DNA from: Thunnus maccoyii
Taxonomy: Eukaryota > Chordata > Actinopteri > Scombriformes > Scombridae
DNA length: 64,000 nt
Reading direction: 5' to 3'
NCBI RefSeq assembly: GCF_910596095.1
Contig: NC_056535.1
Span: 2,141,001 to 2,205,000, forward strand
A program made the position numbers and the translations under genes. The notes below the pieces were generated by a model. The model was not told the DNA's origin and did no database searches. It worked only from the letters and a program-made list of their open reading frames with translations. Shown piece by piece: positions 11,607 through 44,840 of the stretch (its first letter is position 1; the number at the start of each line of letters is the position of its first letter).

Positions 11607-14249
11607 TGGAAATATTAAATATACTATAAAAAGTTTATAATAAATGACACTTATCGCCAATGATTTCTCCAAATAACGGGCTAACTTTAATGTGTTATGT
11701 GTCGCTGCATTTCAAAAGGATATAATAAATTAATTTGACTGGAACAGTTTTGGGACATAGTACAGTAGTAAAATCCAAAAAATGGATACCACATCCAGCT
11801 ACAGTACATACAGTAGTTTTTTCATTTAATCAGGATTCACAAAATTATTAAAAGTCTAATGAGTTAAAAACAACTGACTCCAACTCCAGCTTATAAAAAT
11901 AATTCAATGCCAATGGGAGAATACACTGTAGACCTTCCTTGGCAAAAGAAGAAACAAATTAAATTTCGACTTTGAAACAAAACAAAGGACAAAGAAGACA
12001 TCACGTCATTTAGCTAAACACTTCATGGCACACTGCCCACACACTGTGACTGATCAAAGGCTGAGTGGCAGACACAAACAAACCTCCTTTTCCACTTACA
12101 GGGTCAAATAAGGACAATGTTCTTGAGTCAATCATCTTATGTAGGACATGTGTTTACTTGAGAATACAGCACTGCAGTACAGTTCGTGTTCAGCATCTTA
12201 GCTCTGACCTCATCACTCCCTTCTGAATACACTATTATACTGTGTGATGATAGCAGATACTTCCCCATGGGGGAGAGGACTGGGAGGTGAGGGTGCTAAA
12301 CAAAGCAAAGCAACAGCATCAGTGGGGATATATTTGCAGGGTAAAGAGGCAGCAGCAGCATCGGTAGAGCAGAGGAAGAGCTGGGCATTTTCGGAGTGCT
12401 TTGGATAGGTGATGCAGAGAGTGGTACATTAATGACACGTCAATGTAGCATAGCAGCTCGAGTTGGCTGCCTGCACTCGCTCCAAAGAATCTGATACATC
12501 CTGTGAAAAGGCAGAAAAAAACATGACTGTAGGCAACCATCCATCTATGGCATGAAAAAAAAAGAATCTTCACATAATCTATTTTTTTTATGTGTCATCA
12601 TGCTGCTATAATGACTTTATTCATCTTTTTTTTATGCCTCTTCTGGTACACGTACACACTGGACACACACACTGCAACACACTGATTGAGTGACTCACCA
12701 TTTCCTTAACAATATGTTGACTGCACATAATTGCTTTGGCAATTGTTTATGAACTTTTGTGCCAGTAAAACTCATTAAATAAGAAATGAATTGAGAGAGA
12801 TGAGAGAAGGCAGGTGAATGATAAAAAGAAGACAATCACATGATACACAACAGGATATGTAAACAAAACAATACTGAGCAATAACATCAAAATGTCCTAA
12901 GAGATTGAGGCCTAGTTATTATAGGTACACTAGTTTACAGTACAGTCTACACTATAATCATGAGTATCCCACAGCTCTGCCTAAGCGCAACACGCAATGT
13001 TGTGTAGGAATGTTTGAAGAGATGGAGGAAGGAGGGAACATCTGAAAGCGAGGTCATACGTGGCATCATTGGAAACACAAGAAACCCATCTCAACTGAAA
13101 CAATTTTGCACGTTACTGTTTACACATATTCAGTAGCCTATTGCTTATATGTCAGTGGTGTACTACCATAAAACTCATATGTTGCTGTGGTTGAAGATGC
13201 CCTCCATACTCTGCTGCTGTGAAGTCAGTTGTATATATGACATCCTCTATCCTTATACTCTCGATTCTGATAAGAAAAACCTTCACAAAAAACTTTTTAA
13301 AAAATGAGTAACTACAGGAAAGCAAACAGAAGAGATACCTCTTCCAGGATGAACAGATACAATACTTGTATTGTACAAGCTAGAGGGAGTGGTATTACAA
13401 TATGGAGGAACAGAATGACAATATTAAGTAAATAAAATATCAACATATAATATTAAGTAAAGAGTAATAAGTTTGAGGTTCAGCCAGGAGTGCAAAAGTG
13501 TTTAGAGTGAAGAAAGGGAATCAGAGAAGACATTAAGCAACCTCCAGGTGCAGCGAAGCAGTGGTAGGACCCAGAAGAAGACAGACTACTCACCCACACA
13601 AGAGGTAAACTCAAGGATACCATTCACAGAGAGAATTGACAAGAGGTGCCAAGAGAGGATGAACCAGGTAAATGAATACAACACATGATGTAAGAACAGT
13701 TATGAACAAAGACAGAGCAAACACTGGCCAGGTTGTATTATCAGCACACAAAGGACACATGGGCCTGCAATGTGGCATTAAAAAATTGTACTCTGTTCAT
13801 TTTTATACTTGAGTTAGGTTACTTAGTTATTGTATATAATTTAAGCTTTGATTGTATTTGTTTTCTTACCTACCTCATTGTTTTTGTATTTTGTGATTTA
13901 TTTTAAGTGGCTGCTGTAACACTGTAATTTCCCTTGGGATTAACAAAGTGCTCTATCTGCAATTGTAACATGTAAATAAATAATTCTGGTGCACTCAGAG
14001 ATCAAAATAAATGGAAAAAATATAAATAAGTTATTTTTAATTGTTTCAATTAAAGCTGGGTGGGTACCTTGCAGAAGGTCAAAAAAGATGACAGTAATCC
14101 AGTTAAACTGCCATAATGCATAGGCTTTATATTAATGCAAATGTTTTAATAAATAAGAAATACAAAAATACAAATGTGTAGGTCTGTGGTAGCAGGTGAT
14201 GTCTGCTGCACTGACCACAAAAAATCCCTTCCTAATGCTATTCCATTGT
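11607..14249. other. Intergenic, mostly unrecognised; LINE-like tail near 13900-13965
   Basis: No exon is seen. Around 13905-13960 the text taatttcccttgggattaac matches the 3' tail typical of fish L2/Maui-type LINEs and derived SINEs. The same tail occurs in reverse at 25685-25715. The remainder is AT-rich sequence without recognisable content. Confidence 0.5.
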
Positions 14250-14575
14250 GATTCTGATGCATTCTGAAGATTATATGAGGCTTCAGCAGTCTGAGTTAGA
14301 GAAATCAGGAAGGTATCTTTCAAGGTTACAGTCTCTCTATTATGAAATGTCTTTGTGTTACTATCAAGCAAACTAAGCTAACGCTGTCTGTGGAAGCTCA
14401 AAGAGGACATTTTGCACTAAGAGCACACAAACTTTGGAAGATACCCACTTGATTTGTCTAACTCAGACTACTGAAGTCTCATATTAGTTTTTGTTGAACT
14501 TAGGAAAGCATTTTTATACAGAACGCGGACTGTGGATGTTGTCCCCCATCTCTTACATGGAAATTGCTAAAAGGA
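14250..14575. repeat. MITE family B, copy 1 (degenerate)
   Basis: It shares ordered blocks with 15466-16096: tatgaggcttcagcagtctg, a tatctttcaaggttacagtc block, ttgcactaa, and ggactgtggatgttgtcccc followed by a catctcttacatgg block. The left and right halves are imperfectly self-complementary. It is non-coding and presumably moved by a transposase encoded elsewhere. Confidence 0.7.
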
Positions 14576-14590
14576 TAATGATGGCCTGAT

Positions 14591-14720
14591 AAAGCCTGAT
14601 ATATCTTATTCCTCTGTGCTGTAGACTTCCGTTGTTGTCCAGAAACTATTAAAAACAAATCAATGAGCCCCACGGCTGCACTGGGTGACATGTTCCGTCA
14701 CCACAAAAGATTATGGTCAT
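14591..14720 (+). repeat. Dispersed repeat family C, copy 1
   Basis: The block starting aaagcctgatatatcttatt and continuing cctctgtg and gttgttgtccagaaactat recurs at 51438-51560. Both copies follow with a cactgggtgacat or tactggatgacat stretch. It is non-coding and I cannot name the family. Confidence 0.7.
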
Positions 14721-14838
14721 CATAGTTTCTTTAGAAGTGGCTCCAAAGACTGATAACAGTAATCATGTTTTCAATCTCTGGAGAGTAGTTCTGTGGAAGG
14801 CAGTGAGCATGCAACGTGGTTGCGTTTACAGAGCTCTA

Positions 14839-14950
14839 CTAGCTTGTTGTGCTACATATCACAATGTCTTGACATTGTACTGAAGTTCTTTGAGAAATGT
14901 ATAATCTAGTACAAAATCAAGAGGCAGTGATATGTAGCACAACAAGCTAG
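14839..14950. repeat. Perfect 24-bp inverted repeat with 64-bp spacer
   Basis: The 24 bases at 14839-14862 (starting ctagcttgttgtgctacata) are the exact reverse complement of 14927-14950. Perfect arms suggest either recent insertion of a small palindromic element or maintenance by gene conversion. The spacer has no open frame of note. Confidence 0.85.
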
Positions 14951-15465
14951 TTCAGCCTCTGTCTGAAACAGGCCATTTTAGATCATGTCTCTGTAAGGCC
15001 CCCCTCCTGATGAGACATTCTGTTCTTATTAGCCAGCTTCCAACTTCAGAGCCTACGTAAACAATAGTAGTAGTAGTAGGATTTAACTTATCTTTCTCGG
15101 TCTTTACTCAAAATGGCAAATTCTCAAATACATCCACCCAGATAAGATCCAGAATAAGAGAGTGGACAATGGGAACAACCTCAGCAACAAATATTACAGA
15201 ACAGACAGCTGTTTATGGACATGTGTGACAAGCTGACGTCATCTCGTCAGGAAAGTAACGAACATTGCAAACAACACGTTCAGGATAACCTGGGCTATTT
15301 TTTTTTTTTTTTTTTTACAGAGAGCATTTTTACATACGTTTTCCCCCAAGTTCTGAAACTTTGTTTAACATGGACATCCAACATCCTAGCAGCAGCCTGT
15401 ACAAATAACAAAAAAAATCAAACCTACAAATCATGCTTACAGGTACATGCCTTAAACTCAGATTT
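14951..15465. other. Intergenic with a poly-T tract
   Basis: A run of 19 T occurs at 15298-15316. No coding sequence is recognised. A stretch near 15430-15465 (aatcatgcttacaggtacat) resembles part of repeat family A at 31107. Confidence 0.5.
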
Positions 15466-16096
15466 AAAGGACGGGCTCACAGTTTTTCAAGTCTGTATAA
15501 AAACAACAGTCAGGAGCCCAAATGAACATTGAAACATATTTATTTTGCTGTAATCATTCCTCCTGTTCATACTGACCATTAGAAGATCCCTTCATAATGC
15601 ACTTACAATGTAAGTGACGGGGGATAAAGTCCACAGTCCTTCTTCTGTGTAAAAATGTATTTAAAAGTTTATCTGAAGCTAATATGAAGCTTCAGCGTCC
15701 AAATGAGTCAAATCAAGTAGATATCTTTCAAATTACAGTCTTTTTAGTGCCAAAGTCCCTCTTTTTGTTACTATACTTCCACCGTAGCTGTTCGAAACAC
15801 TGTCTGAGGAAACACAAAGAGGGAATTGGATGCTAAAAAGACTGTAAATGTGTCAGATATCCACTTGATGTGACTCAGAACTCAGACTGCTGAAGCCTCA
15901 TATAAGCTTCACATCAACTTTTAAATGCATTTTTGCACTAAATGACTGTGTGGACACACTGTGGATTTTGGCCTCCATCACTTACATTGAAAACACATTT
16001 GAAGGATCTTTTAATAGTCAGTATGAACAGGAGGAATGATTACAGTGAGGAAAACCTCTTTCACTGTTTATATGGACACCTGACTGTTGTTTTAAG
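15466..16096. mobile_element. Palindromic MITE, family B, copy 2
   Basis: The left arm (aaaacaacagtcaggagccc near 15502, then tgtaatcattcctcctgttc, gaccattagaagatccc and acttacaatgtaagtg) is mirrored in inverted form by the right arm (catcacttacattg, gaaggatcttttaatagtca, gaacaggaggaatgattaca, acctgactgttgttttaa). The arms cover most of its roughly 630 bases, leaving a short centre around 15780. Such long foldback elements are frequent non-autonomous transposons in fish. No transposase is encoded. Confidence 0.85.
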
Positions 16097-17589
16097 GTGC
16101 ACATATGTCATTATGCACAGCGAAGCTCAAATACCCAACTAGTAATAATAGTTATAATAATAATAATAAGTAGCATCATAGTAATAAGTAAGTAATAATA
16201 AGCAAAACACATTTCTGAGTGGAACAATGACAATGACCAATAATTTAATGCACATATGGGCATGTAAATATTGTATTTAGAAAATATTTGAAAAATGTGA
16301 CTTGAAAAATGTGAATTTCTCCTTTAAAGTCCAATATCAGATTTCATGCAATGATAAAACTACTGCAACACTAGACAAATATACCATGTACATGATAAGC
16401 CTGTATTGGGTTTTAATTATATCACATCAGCTATGAAGTAGTCTGCAGTGTAGCACAAACATAAATATTCGTCTCACCAGTCCATCTTTTTCTTCTTGTT
16501 TTTCTTTTGCAATTCAAAGTTTTTTTCCTTTTTTTTAACACAACACAAAAACACCAAAGACATTATAAAACTAAAGCCACTGCACAACAACAAAAAGGAA
16601 GAAAAGCAGGCAGCAGTGGATTAAGACCTTTTACAGTAAGGTTCACTTGAACAATATTTAAATTCTTAAGGTTTGCATCTCACTTCAATACTTTCAATAC
16701 TTACTAATAGTAATTGTGCAAATCTGTGTTTTTGTAAATAAATATCTTTCTACCAGAGTAATTCTATCTCATTAACTGATATGTGAGGCTTTGTTTTATA
16801 TTAAACATCTGCTTACTTTTTTCTTTTTTCTTGTTTACATATTTGATTGATTTTGTAATTACAAGGAGGAAAATGTATCAGGGATAAAATCAACACTATT
16901 AATAGTAAAAGGTGTTGAATTGTTCTTTATCCCATACTCTCATTTTTCCCCCTGTATTCTACAATTGTTCATATTGTGTCTTGCAGTGGTCGTGCTTGTG
17001 TTCAACTTGAATGTAACATTTGTGATATCACTTACAGATTCCTGAAAGGACGTTTGTTCCAATTGCATTGTCTGCCCTCATGGACTCAAACACTTTAGTC
17101 TGAGCGCCAAGGGTGGTCCCTCAGTAAAATCGGTATGTTCTTGAGGGATCTCGTGCACTTTTTGAGTCCTTAAAGCACCCCTGCTGTAAGACTGCAATCC
17201 TGTAGTATAGTACACTCTTAAAGTCTGCAATTCTGAACACTTTGTTTGATGGAGGAATCTGCAATTCACAGCAAACAAACACATGAAATCAATGAGGCGA
17301 AGCTAGAAGAAAGGGTTACATGAATTGTTACCATGTATATATCCTATGTACAATACATAGAAAGCACTGTGTACAATTGTTTAAAAATATATTTATGTAC
17401 TTTGGACAAATACATTTTGCAACATATGAACAACAAAAATCCCAAATAATTAATCACACTAATAGGAATGAACATTACTTCACTTGCTATAAAAATGCCT
17501 CTGCCCTAGGTAAAGTCTGATGAAGAAAATGATGCCCCAACTCTCATCTCACTATTTTTAGTGCTTGCACCGAGCAAGGAGTTTTATGT
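16097..17589. other. Intergenic, no feature recognised
   Basis: AT-rich, with a short TAA-rich simple repeat around 16143-16200. A segment at 16103-16142 resembles the end of repeat family A. No exon is seen. Confidence 0.5.
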
Positions 17590-18361
17590 GTGTTTTATGA
17601 GCTGTCACTGCATAAATCGGAAACAGGTAGCACCGACATCAGACATTTTTTTTCCAATCATGTGAGATCCTGTAATACCAAGACTGAAACTCTGCCACTG
17701 TCTGTGTTTAAGTGGATGTCATTGAAGACCTTAACAGGGGCAGTCTCAGTGTTGTGGTGTGGTCGAAATCCTGACTGGAAGACATCAAAACAGTTGAATA
17801 GTGCCAAGAAGTTGTTCAGCTGCTGAAAAACAGCTTTTTCAGATATTTTATCTAAAAACGGTTTGATATGGGCTTATAATTGTTCATTAGTGAAGTGTCT
17901 AGATTGTTCTTTTTTAAGAGAGAAAGCAGAGAGAGAGATGGCAGTTTTCAGACGTGTTTACAATTTGTAGATCTGAGGCCATGCAATTAGAAACATTTTT
18001 GAAAAAGCCCATCAGCAGAATATCAAAGCAGCAGGAGGATTTCAGATCTTGTATGATCCAATTTTTTGTGGTCGATAGGATAATCTTGTGTTATACTACA
18101 TGAATTAATTTTGAGTGGACACAGGGACAACACATACACTGTACCTGATAAGGAGGCACCGATTGCTTGTCTAAATTTCTGAATTTTGTCAGCAAAGACA
18201 AAGGCAAATTCATTGCAGGCCCTGGTGGATAGAAGTCCAGAGGCTACTGACACAGAAGGATTTGTTAGCTTATCGACAGTAGCAAACAAGGCACGTGCAT
18301 TTTTATTGTTTTTGGCGATGATGTTTGAGAAGAAGGACTGTTTTGCATTTCTCAGTTCCAA
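17590..18361 (-). pseudogene. LINE relic (L2/Maui-like), reverse-transcriptase region
   Basis: On the minus strand, 18361-18023 encodes a stretch with NAKQSFFSNIIAKNNKNARA and LFATVDKLTNPS, the conserved linker before the reverse transcriptase of fish L2/Maui-like LINEs. Further along, near 17830-17680, a VFQSGFRPHHNTETAPVKVF segment matches the start of the RT core in another frame. The frames are broken and both ends are missing, so it is a dead fragment. Its 5' side abuts the GACA/GATA microsatellite. It sits directly upstream of nampt in the opposite orientation. Confidence 0.8.
18292..18297. promoter_or_regulatory. Candidate E-box (CACGTG) upstream of nampt
   Basis: A perfect palindromic E-box lies about 565 bases 5' of the nampt start codon, inside the LINE relic. 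Mammalian NAMPT is known to be clock-controlled through E-boxes, which gives the site some interest. A hexamer occurs by chance, so functional support is weak. Confidence 0.3.
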
Positions 18362-18363
18362 AT

Positions 18364-18370
18364 GACAGAC

Positions 18371-18454
<84 letters not shown>
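18364..18454. repeat. (ACAG)n/(GATA)n compound microsatellite
   Basis: ACAG units run to about 18407 and change directly into GATA units to 18454. It lies about 400 bases upstream of the nampt start codon and is likely to be length-polymorphic. Confidence 0.97.
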
Positions 18455-18455
<1 letters not shown>

Positions 18456-18861
18456 ATTTACATCGACATCAATCTTGTTTTCGAACTCGATAAATACAGA
18501 AACCGTGTGTGTTTCCCAGCGTCGGAGTGTTCCTTTAACGTTTTTAAATTATCCAGTGTGCCTGAATGCGGCATGACGTACCAGGTCAGAAAGGCGGTGA
18601 GAAGACATGCGCGTGGCCATGCGTACTGAAACCCGCCCCTTTACAACAACCCCCCAACCTACAAAATGAATACTGCTGTGGCTATTTCACCAGCGCCTTA
18701 ACGCCACAACCTGAGTTGACAAGGGAGGTTAAATCACATTAATTCGACGCACAAGGCTTCTTTTCCCTGCTGCTGCTGTTCCTCCTTGTTAAGTTGTTAC
18801 GAGGAGACGGAGACTGAAGTTACATTTACCGTTAAGTTACGTTAATTCATTCATCACAACA
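18456..18861 (+). promoter_or_regulatory. nampt promoter and 5' leader
   Basis: CpG content rises here compared with the flanks. A GC box (cccgcccc, 18632-18639) and a CRE-like TGACGTA (18574-18580) are visible. No convincing TATA box is seen. The start codon context, acaATGG, has A at -3 and G at +4, a strong Kozak match. The exact transcription start is not determinable from sequence. Confidence 0.55.
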
Positions 18862-40981
<22,120 letters not shown>

Positions 40982-42849
40982 ATCAGACACAAAGCCTCTC
41001 GCTGTGCACGTGATACTTCAGTGTTTAACAGGGTGCATTGGTTTCCTCTGTAGAGGGAATGAAGACTGCAGTGTTTTAGAGAGTCACTCATCACAGTAAC
41101 AACTTGACATGTTGAAGGGCCCCCACACCCCCCACTTTATCCTGAGGAGGCCAATGATGAAATTGTTTTCAGGTAGATCAGCTTCTTTCACTTTCTGTTG
41201 TGGCCAGCACACAGTGCTCCTCTCTATATATCTATATCTGAGGCTGTGTGAGCACACAGTTACACTGCCCTCCAATGGCCACGACCACCACAACTGAAGC
41301 TCAGGGTCAAATATCATAAGCTATGGTAGTTTTTTCTTCTTTCATTTATGGATTTAAAGATACGTCCCTGAGTATAGGGTTGCTACAGAACACTAAAATA
41401 GACATGGGGTGTGTATCTTTAAAGAAGGCAGATATTTTCATAACATATGCAGTATCTTTACATCTGAGCGTTTTCAGGCCAAACATGACCGATGCTTCCA
41501 TTTGTTTTAGCTTTTTGTTTTACTGGTAGAGTAGAAAAGTGTTTGAAGCAGCATTTTAGACCACAAGGCTCTAAAATCTACTATAACTCAATATGAATAG
41601 TAATAGTTTTGATTATAGTGCCACATCAACAGGTGTGGGCAACACTGTGTGTTTGATATACAATATTTAATTTAAGGTCAGTGTCAGCTCCACATATCAG
41701 CAGAGCTCCAGCCATACTTTCTGCTTGGTTTTTTAACAGGTTACCAGTCACATAGAATCCACAACAGCTTACTTTTAAGATCCAGCCTCAAACAAACACA
41801 GTAGACTGTAGATCACATCAGATTGTAGACATGAAAGAGGAGCACAAACCCTGTATAGTATATAAATGAGGATATCACAACACTGTGCAGATTATGCTGC
41901 ACTGCCACAGTTTGATGACTTCTGATGCCAGCGGCCCACAAAGCACACTCCATTTCATCATCAGGTCTTCTGAAAAATTCTGCCGGTGTCTAAATTGTTA
42001 GTCTAATTCACTGGTTCCCATCTTTTTTGGCTTGTGACCATTTAAAGTGAAGCAGTCTGTACTTGTGACCCATCACCACATGTTCTATGTGTTTATGAGC
42101 TGTGAGCAGTTCAACCAAAGAGTCATTTTAAATTTTGGATTAAGTTTTGTGACAGTTTTAGAGGTCTGAGTGGGTATTTGGCCTAATTCAGTTTCCATAA
42201 ATATGAGCAAAAGGTGACTTTACAGTGTTCTCAACAGAGACGTATGGTGCTAAATACACACTTTCATTTTCTATCATTTAAACAATTGCCAATTTTGCCA
42301 AAGGCATAAGTATTTGTTCCTCCTCAAGAATAACATTATTAAGGATGATTATTATAACTGTTATTCTAATTTGACAAATCCGGTATCCTGAAATGCTGAA
42401 AGCTGCAGTGAAAACAAAGGTATCTGTAGTAAATAGCAGACTCCACACTATGTGTTGTAGGTGCTAGTTAGCTTTTATGAGCTTTGAATTGTTTCCATTT
42501 AAACAGTGGCGCTACTGTAAAGATGTACATTAGAGGCACATTGCACTACTCTCCCATCTGCCTGCACAGACTGTATGCGGCCTCTGTTAGTAAAGGCAAA
42601 ATGTAACCATAATCTGCCATGGATTGCGATGAAGTTCAGATTTTGTCAAAATGTAAGATTTTAATCCCCTGAAACAAATTAATTTGATTATTGAGAATTA
42701 GATTTTCATAATCGGATTTTGAATATTTTAGTAAATAATATAACAATATTGATATTTAGACTGCATTGATATTCATTTCAATTACAAAAATTCAGTGTGA
42801 GAAATAATGTCAGTGATTTCAACAGCAAGAATGGAGCTGTTGTTTTAAA
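40982..42849 (+). other. nampt 3' region, probable 3' UTR then intergenic
   Basis: No canonical AATAAA was found between the stop codon and the L1 relic, so the poly(A) site is unresolved and may use a variant signal. A hAT-like end (tcactggttcccatcttttt) occurs at about 42009-42028. No exon is seen. Confidence 0.5.
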
Positions 42850-44840
42850 CCAAAAGAAAACAATCACTCAAACTGAAGAATATTAAGATCATTTATTTGA
42901 AAAGTAAAAGTAGATTTTTTTTTCATTGTCTTTAAAATTTTATATTTACAGTTTGAAACAATATAGATTATAGATGCACCAGCTACTGAAGCAGATGAAT
43001 GCAAACCAGAAAACAGCATTGGCAGTAATAAACAGCCAACTTCAACAATTGAAGAGAAATTGGCAGTCATTTCGGAACGTCTGGACAGCCAACCAGCAAG
43101 GTCTATCATTGCATAGTTCCTGTGTTTTCAAGACATGTCTCTGATCTAACACTCAGCAAGAGAGAAGCAGGATATCAGCTGAAAGGGCCACAAAATTTGG
43201 ATTTTACCTAACTTTACTAGAGGGGTGGAGATGCAGCGCCAAAAATTTAGGGAGTGCAAGAGAAGGCTCAATGAGTGAGGCGTGAAATTTGCTCTTGTGT
43301 ACTCGGCCACTCTCAAGTCTTCCCAGATAAGGAATGGATCAGAGCAGTTGTTCAATGACCCGAAAAAGGCCCTGGACTTTATCAATAAGCTGTGACTACC
43401 GGCTGGTAACTGGTAACTAGCATGCCGGGGCTAGCAACCCGCTGGATCAGCTACGGGCTTGGCTGGTCATTAGCTTCAGAGTCTAGCAGTGTGTTGCTGC
43501 TATCCAGAGACTTCCATCCCTGCATTGTTATCCACTATCAACTCTTCTTTGATTCTCAAAATAAATTGGTCTAAATGTGAAGCTTTTGCCCTAACAGCAT
43601 ACTGTCCCAAAACCTTATTCCAACCAGGGAACTTTAGATGGTCGGATCAGGGTATTGGGTACCTTGGGGTCCTATTCCCACCCAACCTGTCAGACAAGTA
43701 TAGAACCCTTACTTGAGAAATTTAAACTAGACACAGAAAGATGGGAACCTCTTCATCTCTCTCTGTGGGTAAAGGTTAATGTATTAAAGATGAATGTAGT
43801 CCCCAACTTCATCTACATTTTACAATCACTGTCAGTGACAGTCCCAGTGAAGTATTTCCACATGTTTAATCAGCTGTGTGGCCTTTTTCTTTGAAATGGT
43901 AAATTAGCTAGGGTGCGCCGTAAAAAACCTCAAAACAGGATGGATCAGGGAGGCTAAGGGATACTGAACCTACTTCTGTACCATTATGCCTTTTGCCTAC
44001 AGCACTTGGCACAGGGGTCTCTCCCTCCAGAGTGGACACCCCCATGGTTCAGTGTAAAAGCACACTCTTGCTCTTCCCTTGGTTGCCTACCTTTCTGCCT
44101 CTCTACCTTCAAGTGCTCAGTCTCATCCTGCACTGTCATGCCTTATGGGAGTTTGGAAGAAGACTGTAAAGATCCTCAATTTGGACCCCTTCCTTAACAC
44201 AACGTCTAGTATATAGTACAGTCCCTGCCCACGTATTGGTAAATCTTCCTTCTATTGGAAATTGGTTGCAGAAGGGCATTGTAGTGCTCAGTGACCTTTT
44301 ACATAGAGCAGGAGCTCAAATCCTTCCAACAACTTACAGGCCAAATTTAAGTTGCACAAACAACAATACTAGTGGTATGTGTAAATTCATGGTTTGCTGA
44401 AATTAACTTTTGCATTTGTTTATTTCTGTTGGGGGACCCATCCACCCTGAAAGACACAATACCCTTTATCTATACTGAATGGGTCCAGACTGCTATCATG
44501 TTTAGTAGGAGACTGCTCGTCCAACAATGGAAGTCAGCCAACGCACCATCAATCATGGACTGGCATAATCTGCTTGCTAGCGTAGCAGCATATGAACAGG
44601 TATCCTTCTCTCTGCTGGGCAGGATAGAATGGTATGATTTGAAATGGGAAAGATTTCTTCACTACATTAATGGCCCTTAAAGACAACCCCATGGCTTAAC
44701 TCCCTCCCATGTACACGCACACACATGCATCAATGTATTTGCTCACTTGGTCCCACTTACAATTGTACATATTGTCCTTTTCTCCTTATTTTATGTCTGT
44801 TCATATTCCTGCCTTTCTAAAATTCAATAAAATGTCAGTC
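42850..44840 (+). pseudogene. L1-type LINE relic with a large internal deletion
   Basis: Around 43180-43395 the plus strand reads, in broken frames, like the C-terminal domain of an L1 ORF1 protein: an RECKRRLNE-like stretch, then VKFALVYSATLKSS and NDPKKALDFINKL before a stop. Directly after it, 43480-43900 encodes the late reverse-transcriptase region (ILKINWSKCEAF, IGYLGVLFPPNLSD, ERWEPLHLSLW), and 44000-44690 the ORF2 tail. The endonuclease and catalytic RT core, which should lie between, are gone. The element closes with a ttcaataaaatgtcag tail near 44822-44837. It is inactive. Confidence 0.85.

Noticed and set aside
18364..18454. Regular direct repeats that might suggest a CRISPR-like array
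   Set aside because: It is a pure tetranucleotide microsatellite without spacers.
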